A stretch of 15,317 nucleotides of DNA, from assembly GCF_938045465.1 (NCBI RefSeq), contig NZ_CALIBF010000214.1:1-15317 (forward strand), read 5' to 3'. Below are positions 6,903 to 13,420 of this stretch, one piece after another (within the stretch, counting starts at the first letter, position 1; each line of letters opens with the position of its first letter). This stretch comes from an uncultured Campylobacter sp. (lineage in GTDB: Bacteria; Campylobacterota; Campylobacteria; Campylobacterales; Campylobacteraceae). The position numbers and the translations under genes are program-made. The notes under the pieces were generated by a model. That model worked only from the letters and a program-made list of their open reading frames with translations. It was not told the DNA's origin and ran no database searches.

Positions 6903-7106
6903 AATTTCGCGCTGAATTCCGTCGTAAATTGTGAGCGAAATTTTAGCAATAAAAAATTCTATTGGCAAAATTCTAATTTAAGCTTAGTTTGAAATTTTAC
7001 CTAAGCTCGGGCGAAATCTACTCTAAAGATTTTTATGCAAAAGCCAACAAAGAGGCAAAGTGCTGCAAAAACTCAATCTCTCATTTATCGTTGCGAGCTA
7101 TGAATT

Positions 7107-8012
7107 TTAAATTTCATTAGAAATTTTACGTGCAGTTTTGATAAATGCCTGCGCTAGATGGTTTAGATGTTTGCCTTTTTTGTAGGCGATTATTAGCGTA
7201 TTATCGAGCTCGCGCGCGCCTACATCAAAGAACTTTATCCTGCTCGCCTTATCCTCTTTTATCATCTGCGGTATGCTAAAGCACGCTCCTGCGCCGCTTG
7301 CGACGATAGCATTGGCGATATCAAAGGTCTCCGTACGACACAGCACTTTCGGCGCAAAGCCTGCGGCGGCAAAAAATGCATCTATCTGCTCGGCGCTTCT
7401 TAGGCTTTGATTAGGCAGGATAAATCTTTCCTCTTTTAAGCGCGAAATGTCAATTTTGGGAATAGATTCGTTTTTAAACTCAAGCGAGAGCGGATGGGTG
7501 GAGCTTAGAGCGACATAGGTTTTTTGCGTTAGAATTTTAACCCCGTCAAGCCCGCTCATATCGATGGGCAGTATCAGCATACCGACATCAAGATCACCTT
7601 GAAGTAGCATTTCGCGAATGCTAAGCGCAGAAGAAAACTGCGTGATTTGTAGATCCGAATCCTTAAATTTCTTGCAAAACATCGGCAGTAGCGACGGCAG
7701 TAGATTATAGCCGTTTTGCGAAAAACCGATGCGAATTTTATCATTTTTTACGCCGCTTATTTCAGAGATATCGTTTTTTAGGTCGTTTATGGCGTCAAAA
7801 ATGACTTTGGCTTTACTAGCATAAATTTTTCCCGCGTGCGTAAGCGAAATGGGATTACTCGTGCGGTTAAAAAGCTGCGTTCCAAGCTCACGTTCCAGTG
7901 ATAAAATGCTCTGCGATAGCGACGGCTGCGGGATTTTAAGTGCCTCGGCAGCCTTAGTAAAGCTACGGAATTCTGCTACTTTTAATACTAGCTCCATGCG
8001 ATGCAAATTCAT
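7107..8012 (-). CDS. LysR-family transcriptional regulator
   Basis: A 301-residue cytosolic regulator of usual LysR length. The N-terminal winged helix-turn-helix covers ~1-60 (FRSFTKAAEALKIPQPSLSQ, then LERELGTQLFNRT), followed by the linker helix and a periplasmic-binding-protein-like effector domain (~90-295: IRIGFSQNG..., DLDVGMLIL, ...SGAGACFSIP). The ATG at 8012 is chosen because GGAGGGG lies 4 nt upstream and the protein opens with the canonical MNLHRMELVLKVAE. It is transcribed away from mfrABE with a 141-bp intergenic region, the classic LysR arrangement, so mfrABE is the most likely target and its own promoter a second one. The inducer cannot be told from sequence; fumarate, succinate or a redox signal are only guesses. 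Stop is TAA. Confidence 0.94.
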   Translation of the reverse strand: MNLHRMELVLKVAEFRSFTKAAEALKIPQPSLSQSILSLERELGTQLFNRTSNPISLTHAGKIYASKAKVIFDAINDLKNDISEISGVKNDKIRIGFSQNGYNLLPSLLPMFCKKFKDSDLQITQFSSALSIREMLLQGDLDVGMLILPIDMSGLDGVKILTQKTYVALSSTHPLSLEFKNESIPKIDISRLKEERFILPNQSLRSAEQIDAFFAAAGFAPKVLCRTETFDIANAIVASGAGACFSIPQMIKEDKASRIKFFDVGARELDNTLIIAYKKGKHLNHLAQAFIKTARKISNEI

Positions 8013-8023
8013 TTAGCCCCTCC

Positions 8024-8039
8024 AATTGATAACTCAATT
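8024..8039. promoter_or_regulatory. Inverted repeat next to the LysR start, candidate operator
   Basis: AATTGA-TAAC-TCAATT is a perfect 6-bp inverted repeat with a 4-nt centre, ending 11 nt before the regulator ATG and abutting its ribosome site. The position suits autorepression. The spacing is close to but not exactly the T-N11-A pattern of LysR boxes. Confidence 0.4.
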
Positions 8040-8066
8040 CTTATGAAATGATACACTAAATAATAT

Positions 8067-8095
8067 TTGACTTATGTTAAAAATGAAACTAAAAT
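8067..8095 (+). promoter_or_regulatory. Sigma70-like promoter of mfrABE
   Basis: TTGACT (8067-8072), a 17-bp spacer and TAAAAT (8090-8095). This is an unusually complete match for a Campylobacter, where -35 boxes are normally poor. The predicted start near 8102 gives a leader of about 50 nt to the ATG at 8154. Confidence 0.6.
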
Positions 8096-8104
8096 TACGC
8101 TTTT

Positions 8105-8122
8105 AGTTTAGAACTTTAAACT
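8105..8122. promoter_or_regulatory. Inverted repeat at the mfr transcription start
   Basis: AGTTTA-N6-TAAACT is a perfect 6-bp inverted repeat lying just downstream of the predicted start site (~8102). A protein bound here would block transcription, so it is a candidate repressor operator, perhaps of the divergent LysR protein or another regulator. It differs in sequence from the repeat at 8024-8039. Confidence 0.4.
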
Positions 8123-8143
8123 TAAGCTAAGAATTTCTCAAAT

Positions 8144-8150
8144 GGAGAGG
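8144..8150 (+). promoter_or_regulatory. Ribosome binding site that sets the mfrA start
   Basis: GGAGAGG just before the ATG at 8154. It overlaps the alternative ATG at 8142, which has no ribosome site of its own, so the later start is preferred. Confidence 0.7.
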
Positions 8151-8153
8151 AAA

Positions 8154-10034
8154 ATGAGCGAATCAAATTTCAACAGACGCGATTTCTTAAAATCCGCCTG
8201 TATCAGCGTCGGCGCGCTTAGCCTTAGCGGCTGCGTGGATACCGACAAGAGTAAAAGCGCAGACGGCGGCAACGAAGGCGGCCTTCCTAGTGTGGATGTA
8301 CTCGTTATCGGCTCGGGAGGCGCGGGTTTGCGTGCAGCCGTAGCGGTAAGAAAGAGCAATCCAAATCTTAGCGTCGTCGTAGCTACGAAGATGATGCCTT
8401 CGCGCAACGCCACCTGTATGGCGGAAGGCGGTATCAACGGCGTTACGAGTTTCAGTGGCGGCGATTCATACAAACTTCACGCCTACGACACCGTAAAGGG
8501 CGGCGCATATCTTGTAGATCAGGACGCCGCGATTAAATTTTGTGAACTTGCGGGCCCTACGATTGCCGAGATGGATTACATCGGCACGCTGTTTTCCAGA
8601 AATGCTAGCGGCAGCGTGGATGGCAAAGAAAGCGGCGTCCCGGGCGGCGTAGCACAGCGCTTTATGGGCGGCGCGTCTAAAAAACGATGCAACTACTCCG
8701 CCGATAAGACGGGTCATATTTTGATGCACGCCTGTTTTGACGATGCGGTTAGCAACGGCGTGAAATTTTTAATCGATCACGAGTTACTTGAGATCAGCGC
8801 TCCTGACGGCAAATGCGAGGGCGTCGTGCTTCGAAATATCCAAACCGGCGATTTTTATCCGGTGCTTTGCAAAGCCTTGGTAATAGCAACGGGCGGATAT
8901 ACGAGGATGTTTTACAACCGCACCTCGGTGCCTTATATAGCTACCGGCGACGGCATCGCGGCGGCGCTGCGCGCAGGTCTTGGATTTAGCGATCCGGAGA
9001 TGGTGCAGTTTCATCCCACAGGCATCAAAAGCGGCGGCGCGCTCATTACCGAAGCTGCGCGCGGCGAGGGCGGATATCTGCTCAATAATAAAGGCGAGCG
9101 CTTTATGAAAAACTACCACGAAAAGATGGAGCTTGCGCCGCGCGATGTCGTAGCTCGCGCGATCGAAACCGAGATTCGCGAGGGTAGGGGATACGGCGAG
9201 GGGCTAGGCGCATACGTGCTACTTGACGTAAGACATCTCGGAAAAGATAAAATTTTAAAAGCCCTTCCTAAGATCAGACACACCGCCATTTTGTTTGAGG
9301 GTATCGATCTAATCGAGGAGCCGATTCCGATTCGTCCGACCGCGCACTACTCGATGGGCGGCATCGAAGTCACAAAATTTGACGATATGAGCACTAAAAT
9401 TTCGGGGCTTTACACCGCGGGCGAAGCGTCTTGTATCTCGATCCACGGTGCGAATCGCTTGGGCGGAAATTCTTTGACCGACGCCGTCGTAACGGGCAAG
9501 CTCGCAGGACTCGGCGCAGCGGATTATGCCGCGAAGCAGGAGGGTTTCGGTGACGGCAAAAGAGCGAGCGAGCTCGCGCAAAAATGGCAGGCTAAATTTA
9601 AGCAGATCGCAAACGGCTCGGGCAAGGCAGGCGAGATGTATGAGTTGCGCGAAGAGCTAGGCGCGCAGCTTTGGGATAATATGGGCATCTTTAGAACCGG
9701 CGATAAGCTTGATCTGCTTTCGCAAAATTTAGAAGGTATCAGAGCGCGCTACGACGAGCTGCACGTCGCGGATGCAAATCCGGTTATGAATACCGCATTT
9801 ACCGACTACGTCGAGCTTGGAAATTTAATCCTGCTTGCGCGCTGTGCGTGTTTGGCTGCGCAAAAGAGGCTGGAAAGCCGCGGCGCGCATACCAGAGAGG
9901 ACTATCCGAAGCGCGACGATAAAAATTTCTTAAAGCACAGTATCGTGACGATGAACGATGCAGGCGAGCTAAGCTTGGGCTACAAAGAGGTCGTCGTTAC
10001 GGAATTCTCTCTTGACGGAAGGAAACCTCAATGA
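8154..10034 (+). CDS. mfrA: Methylmenaquinol:fumarate reductase flavoprotein subunit
   Basis: This is the catalytic subunit that reduces fumarate to succinate in the periplasm. With the ATG at 8154 the protein has 626 residues. It opens with a twin-arginine signal (NRRDFLK, Arg8-Arg9) and a short hydrophobic core ending LSLSGC. FAD binding begins at VDVLVIGSGGAGLRAA (~47-62). Active-site motifs include QFHPTG, ITEAARGEGG, and TAHYSMGG near the substrate capping region. At the position where cytosolic Frd/Sdh flavoproteins have the FAD-linking His (RSHT), this one has Ala86 (SRNATCMAEGG). In Wolinella MfrA the same Ala86 gives non-covalent FAD and changing it to His restores the bond, so both family and start are supported. 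The gene overlaps mfrB (ATGA). It is often annotated sdhA, but characterised members do not oxidise succinate. The LSGC sequence also fits a lipobox, an oddity. Confidence 0.95.
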   Translation: MSESNFNRRDFLKSACISVGALSLSGCVDTDKSKSADGGNEGGLPSVDVLVIGSGGAGLRAAVAVRKSNPNLSVVVATKMMPSRNATCMAEGGINGVTSFSGGDSYKLHAYDTVKGGAYLVDQDAAIKFCELAGPTIAEMDYIGTLFSRNASGSVDGKESGVPGGVAQRFMGGASKKRCNYSADKTGHILMHACFDDAVSNGVKFLIDHELLEISAPDGKCEGVVLRNIQTGDFYPVLCKALVIATGGYTRMFYNRTSVPYIATGDGIAAALRAGLGFSDPEMVQFHPTGIKSGGALITEAARGEGGYLLNNKGERFMKNYHEKMELAPRDVVARAIETEIREGRGYGEGLGAYVLLDVRHLGKDKILKALPKIRHTAILFEGIDLIEEPIPIRPTAHYSMGGIEVTKFDDMSTKISGLYTAGEASCISIHGANRLGGNSLTDAVVTGKLAGLGAADYAAKQEGFGDGKRASELAQKWQAKFKQIANGSGKAGEMYELREELGAQLWDNMGIFRTGDKLDLLSQNLEGIRARYDELHVADANPVMNTAFTDYVELGNLILLARCACLAAQKRLESRGAHTREDYPKRDDKNFLKHSIVTMNDAGELSLGYKEVVVTEFSLDGRKPQ

Positions 10035-11005
10035 AATTTATCATAGACCGCTTCGACGGAAGCAAAAATTATAAGCAAGCCTACGAGTTAAGTTTGGAGC
10101 AGATCAAAGGAAAGACCCTGCTTGGAGTTTTGCAATTTATTAAGCAAAATTTAGACATCACTTTAAATTTTACCGCAGCGTGCCGTATGGCGATATGCGG
10201 AGCCTGTGCCGTAAGAGTAAACGGACACTCATATCTTGCCTGCGACACCAAGATGGAGGCTCTGCTTGCAGAGTATGAGAACCCCGATAGCTTTACGATC
10301 TCTCCTCTGAATAATTTCCGAGTTATTTCAGATTTAGTCGTGGACTGGGAGCCTAGTATCGAAAATTTAAGAAAGATTAAACCGACCATTACGCCTAAGA
10401 AAGAATTTAGCGCAGAGAAGGGCTGTAAGCAAAGCCCTGAGCAGATGGAACGCGTAAAAAAGCAGTGGGATTGTATCCTTTGCGGCTGCTGCGCTAGCGA
10501 ATGCAATAAACTTGGAGCCGATGCGAGCGATTATATGCAGCCCTTTGTTTTTACTCATGCAAACCGCGCCGCGTTTGATTCAAGAAGCAAGGACGCTATG
10601 CCTCATCTAAAGCCTGCGGTGTTAAACGGATTATGGCTATGCGTGCACTGCCAAGAGTGCGCCGATCGCTGTCCTAAAGGCATAAGCGCTCAAAGCGATA
10701 TCACCGCACTTCGCGCTCTAGCGATGAAAAAGGGCTTAACTGCAGGAAGCGGCCCTGGTCATGCCGAGGCGTTCCTGCTAGATATCGTAGAGGGAAGCGG
10801 AAGGCTAAACGAGATCAAGCTTGCTTTAAGAAGCGAAGGCGTATTTGCAAATATGGGCAAGATGGATGTAGCGGCAAATTTAATGGCTGTGGGCAAGATG
10901 AATCCTTTGCACGTATTCGGAGGCGAGGAGATCGAGGGTCATGCACAGCTCGTTAAGATGATAGAGGCCGCGCGTAAGGCTCAGGCTAGCGGCGAGATAG
11001 AATAA
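10031..11005 (+). CDS. mfrB: Methylmenaquinol:fumarate reductase iron-sulfur subunit
   Basis: It carries electrons from the quinol-side subunit MfrE to the flavoprotein through three clusters. The N-terminal plant-ferredoxin-like domain binds [2Fe-2S] with Cys51, 56, 59 and 71 (CRMAICGACA...LAC). The C-terminal domain has CILCGCCASEC (Cys148, 151, 154, 158) for [4Fe-4S], and CVHCQECADRCPKG (Cys204, 207, 210, 214) for the next cluster, conventionally [3Fe-4S] in this family. At 324 residues it is longer than a typical FrdB/SdhB (~240) because of a ~90-residue C-terminal tail, which may contact MfrE. It has no signal peptide and is presumably exported with MfrA by the Tat system (inference from the family). 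It starts inside the mfrA stop (ATGA) and ends 10 nt before mfrE. Confidence 0.94.
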   Translation: MKFIIDRFDGSKNYKQAYELSLEQIKGKTLLGVLQFIKQNLDITLNFTAACRMAICGACAVRVNGHSYLACDTKMEALLAEYENPDSFTISPLNNFRVISDLVVDWEPSIENLRKIKPTITPKKEFSAEKGCKQSPEQMERVKKQWDCILCGCCASECNKLGADASDYMQPFVFTHANRAAFDSRSKDAMPHLKPAVLNGLWLCVHCQECADRCPKGISAQSDITALRALAMKKGLTAGSGPGHAEAFLLDIVEGSGRLNEIKLALRSEGVFANMGKMDVAANLMAVGKMNPLHVFGGEEIEGHAQLVKMIEAARKAQASGEIE

Positions 11006-11015
11006 GGAGGAGAGG

Positions 11016-11873
11016 ATGAATAACGAATTTGCATTTTTCCCGGGTTGCGTTTTAAGTCAAGCCGCAAAGGAATCTAAAATTTCACTTGAAGCGATCGCTC
11101 CGGTACTGGGTATTAAACTTCACGAGATAAAGGGCTGGAGCTGCTGCGGGGCTAGTCAAGCTCAATGCGTCGATCCTATGGCAAGCCTAGTGGCTAATGC
11201 CAGAAACATCGCGCTAGCCGAGGGTATGAATATGCCTCTGCTAACTACCTGCTCCACCTGTATGCTAACTCTAACTAAAGCAAAGCTTGCTTTGGATAAG
11301 GGTGCTAAAAGCTATATCAATACCTTTTTAAAAGAGGGCGGTATGCAGTATCAGGGAAGCACCGAGATAACGAGCCTGCTTTGGGTTCTATATCAAAGCT
11401 TAGACACGTTAAAAGCTAAGGTCACGAGGCCGCTAACAAATTTAAAAGTAGCTCTATTTTACGGCTGTCACTCATTAAGACCGGAGCGCGAGCTTAAAAA
11501 AGAAAGCTCGACCAATCCGAAAAGCTTTGAAGCGGTAGTTAGCGCACTTGGTGCTCAGATCGTACCTTTTGAAAAACGCCTTGATTGCTGCGGCTTTCAC
11601 GCTAGCTATCCAGCGGTAAAATCGGTTCAAAAGATGTCAAGCGAGATCGTAAATGACGCTGCCGAGCATGGAGCGGACGTAGTAGTTACACCTTGTCCGC
11701 TATGTCAGATGCAGCTAGATATCTATCAGGAGCGATACCAAGAAGCGATGAACTCCAAGGTAAGAAAGCCGATCATCCATCTATCTCAGCTGGTAGGCCT
11801 TGCACTCGGGCTAAGCAACGAACAGCTTGGACTAAACATCAATATCCAAGATGCAACGAGATTGGTAAGCTAG
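11016..11873 (+). CDS. mfrE: Methylmenaquinol:fumarate reductase subunit E (HdrB-like)
   Basis: It replaces the haem-b membrane anchor of classical fumarate reductases. The 285 residues hold two CCG domains, the cysteine-rich motif of HdrB/SdhE proteins: Cys11, Cys43-Cys44, Cys79-x2-Cys82, and Cys151, Cys191-Cys192, Cys227-x2-Cys230. In the family these bind non-cubane or zinc/Fe-S centres; which apply here cannot be read from sequence. No transmembrane helix is evident, so attachment to the membrane must be peripheral. AAGGAGG (11004-11010), overlapping the mfrB stop, gives a strong ribosome site with 5-nt spacing. It is the last gene of the operon; stop TAG at 11871-11873, followed by an AT palindrome. 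Confidence 0.93.
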   Translation: MNNEFAFFPGCVLSQAAKESKISLEAIAPVLGIKLHEIKGWSCCGASQAQCVDPMASLVANARNIALAEGMNMPLLTTCSTCMLTLTKAKLALDKGAKSYINTFLKEGGMQYQGSTEITSLLWVLYQSLDTLKAKVTRPLTNLKVALFYGCHSLRPERELKKESSTNPKSFEAVVSALGAQIVPFEKRLDCCGFHASYPAVKSVQKMSSEIVNDAAEHGADVVVTPCPLCQMQLDIYQERYQEAMNSKVRKPIIHLSQLVGLALGLSNEQLGLNINIQDATRLVS

Positions 11874-11885
11874 TTTTTGAGAAAT

Positions 11886-11903
11886 TTTTAGAATTTTCTA
11901 AAA
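11886..11903. repeat. AT palindrome after mfrE
   Basis: TTTTAGAATTTTCTAAAA: 8-bp arms around two bases, starting 13 nt past the mfrE stop. It has a weak AT-only stem, so any terminator function is doubtful. Confidence 0.35.
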
Positions 11904-11909
11904 TTTAAC

Positions 11910-11981
11910 GGATGATTTTACAAAAATACTTCGCTGCGGCGCACACATAGTGCGTCTAGCGAGTATCGCACAAAATCATCC
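11910..11981. repeat. Nested long hairpin element, possible small mobile repeat or RNA
   Basis: Outer arms GGATGATTTT (11910-11919) and AAAATCATCC (11972-11981) are exact complements. Inside, ATACTTCGCT (11926-11935) pairs with AGCGAGTAT (11958-11966) with one bulged base. GGCGCAC (11938-11944) pairs with GTGCGTC (11950-11956), with one G-U, around the loop ACATA. AAC flanks both ends (11907-11909, 11982-11984). A similar right arm appears at 1259-1275. It could be a MITE-like repeat, a 3' UTR stabiliser or a structured RNA. There is no U-run, so a simple terminator is unlikely. Confidence 0.55.
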
Positions 11982-12046
11982 AACCTACGCCTGCTTTATT
12001 CTAAAATACTTTTCGCTACTATAAAATTTTTGGATAAAATTTCACT

Positions 12047-12080
12047 GCTTCGTAAAATTTAACGCTTCATAAAATTTAAT
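12047..12080. repeat. 17-bp tandem duplication
   Basis: GCTTCGTAAAATTTAAC (12047-12063) is followed directly by GCTTCATAAAATTTAAT (12064-12080), with 15 of 17 bases identical, and then by GCTTT. It is an intergenic tandem duplication with no visible function. Confidence 0.5.
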
Positions 12081-12224
12081 GCTTTCTCTGTCGTAATTTA
12101 AAGTTTAGCCCACCGCGCTAAATTTTAATCTGCCTTTTATTTTTAAGTTTAAAACCTGCTAGGCGATGAATAAATATAAAATTTTAATTAAATCTAACGA
12201 AATTTAAGGTGCATAAATTCTAAA

Positions 12225-12236
12225 TTTTGATAGAAT
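12225..12236 (+). promoter_or_regulatory. Likely hydABC promoter (-10 region)
   Basis: TTTTGATAGAAT fits the extended -10 style common in Campylobacter and relatives, with no recognisable -35. It predicts a start near 12243 and a short leader with AGGAGG (12262-12267) 5 nt before the hydA ATG. Confidence 0.5.
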
Positions 12237-12272
12237 GCCATTTAAAAATATCCTAAATTTCAGGAGGACATT

Positions 12273-13418
12273 ATGGTTGATTTAGCTCAAATTTCGGCTA
12301 GACTTGATGCCGTTGAGCGTTTGCCGCAAATAAAAGCGGAGGAAAGCATACAAGAAAGGCTTAAGAGCAAGGGTTTTTCGCGCCGCGATTTTATGAAATG
12401 GAGCGGAGCGATGACCGCGATGCTAGGGCTTCCAGCCGCATTTGCACCGAGCGTGGCGCGAGCTGCGGAGCTTGCGGATCGCTTGCCAGTGATCTGGCTT
12501 CATATGGCGGAGTGCACGGGCTGTAGCGAGAGCTTGCTACGCACCGATACGCCTACGATCGATAGCCTCATATTTGATTACATCAGCCTAGAATATCACG
12601 AGACGATAATGGCTGCCGCAGGCTGGCAAGCCGAGGAAAATTTAGAGGGCGCGATCGAAAAATATAAGGGGCGCTATATCTTGATGGTAGAGGGTGGAAT
12701 TCCAAGCGGCGAGAATGAATTTTTCCTAACCGTGGGTCCTGAGGGCAAGAGCGGAGCTCAGCACTGCAAGCACGCTGCCGAAGGCGCTGCGGCGATATTT
12801 GCGATCGGCACCTGTTCGAGCTTCGGCGGTATCCAAGCCGCGGCTCCGAATCCGACCGGTGCCGTAGGTTTGGACAAAATCATAAATAAGCCCGTCATCA
12901 ACGTCCCGGGCTGTCCGCCTAGCGAAAAAAATATCGTCGGCAACGTGCTAAATTTCATCCTTTTCGGCACGCTTCCAAGCCTTGATGTTTACAACCGACC
13001 GAAATGGGCTTACGGGCTGCGCATCCACGATCTATGCGAGCGCCGCGGGCATTTCGACGCGGGCGAGTTTGTAGAAAGCTTCGGCGATGCGGGCGCAAAG
13101 GACGGATATTGCCTTTATAAAGTAGGCTGCAAGGGCCCTTATACGTTTAATAACTGCTCGCGCGAGCGCTTCAACTCCCACACTAGCTGGCCGGTACAGG
13201 CGGGTCACGGCTGTATAGGCTGCTCGGAACCTGATTTTTGGGATCATATGGGACCTTTTGAGGAGCCTTTGGCGGATCGCCTTTACGAAAGCGTTTTCGG
13301 CGGGCTCGGCGCTGATGCTACCGCAGATAAGATAGGTGTCGGAATTTTAGCGATCACGGGTGTTGCGGTAGCGGCACACGCGGCGATTGCGTCATTTAAG
13401 AAAGATAAAGGGGAATAA
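12273..13418 (+). CDS. hydA: [NiFe] hydrogenase small subunit
   Basis: This is the electron-transfer subunit of the membrane-bound uptake hydrogenase, acting in the periplasm. It has 381 residues. A Tat signal (SRRDFMKW, Arg37-Arg38) follows a polar n-region of 36 residues, and a likely cleavage site follows ARA near 64. Proximal cluster ligands are Cys81, Cys84 (CTGCSE), Cys181 (GTCSS) and Cys214 (PGCPP). Distal ligands are His252, Cys255, Cys280 and Cys286. Medial [3Fe-4S] ligands are Cys295, Cys314 and Cys317. The proximal motif is CTGC, not the extra-cysteine form of oxygen-tolerant enzymes, so a standard oxygen-sensitive group 1 enzyme is expected. A C-terminal helix (~353-374) anchors it in the membrane, where it meets HydC. 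It is folded and exported with HydB, which has no signal of its own. It ends 2 nt before hydB. Confidence 0.97.
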   Translation: MVDLAQISARLDAVERLPQIKAEESIQERLKSKGFSRRDFMKWSGAMTAMLGLPAAFAPSVARAAELADRLPVIWLHMAECTGCSESLLRTDTPTIDSLIFDYISLEYHETIMAAAGWQAEENLEGAIEKYKGRYILMVEGGIPSGENEFFLTVGPEGKSGAQHCKHAAEGAAAIFAIGTCSSFGGIQAAAPNPTGAVGLDKIINKPVINVPGCPPSEKNIVGNVLNFILFGTLPSLDVYNRPKWAYGLRIHDLCERRGHFDAGEFVESFGDAGAKDGYCLYKVGCKGPYTFNNCSRERFNSHTSWPVQAGHGCIGCSEPDFWDHMGPFEEPLADRLYESVFGGLGADATADKIGVGILAITGVAVAAHAAIASFKKDKGE

Positions 13419-13420
13419 TC

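Larger units (their letters stand above)
11874..12272. other. Gene-free region between mfrE and hydA
   Basis: No coding frame is credible on either strand. In order it holds an AT palindrome (11886-11903), a 72-nt nested hairpin element (11910-11981), a 17-bp tandem duplication (12047-12080) and the likely hydA promoter and ribosome site (12225-12267). Between these it is AT-rich DNA with repeated AAATTTT tracts. Confidence 0.6.

Noticed and set aside
6981..7007. AGCTTAG/CTAAGCT hairpin between the convergent PEtn transferase and LysR genes
   Set aside because: It has a 7-bp stem, a 13-nt loop and no U-run on either strand; too weak to call a terminator.
7035..7103. 22-codon plus-strand ORF before the LysR stop
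   Set aside because: It is too short, with no ribosome site and no features beyond chance.
8142..8153. Upstream ATG start for mfrA
   Set aside because: There is no ribosome site before it, and the better start at 8154 places the key alanine at residue 86 as in the known Wolinella protein.
8466..9581. Several antisense open frames inside mfrA
   Set aside because: They mirror a strongly conserved flavoprotein and have no independent start signals or domains.
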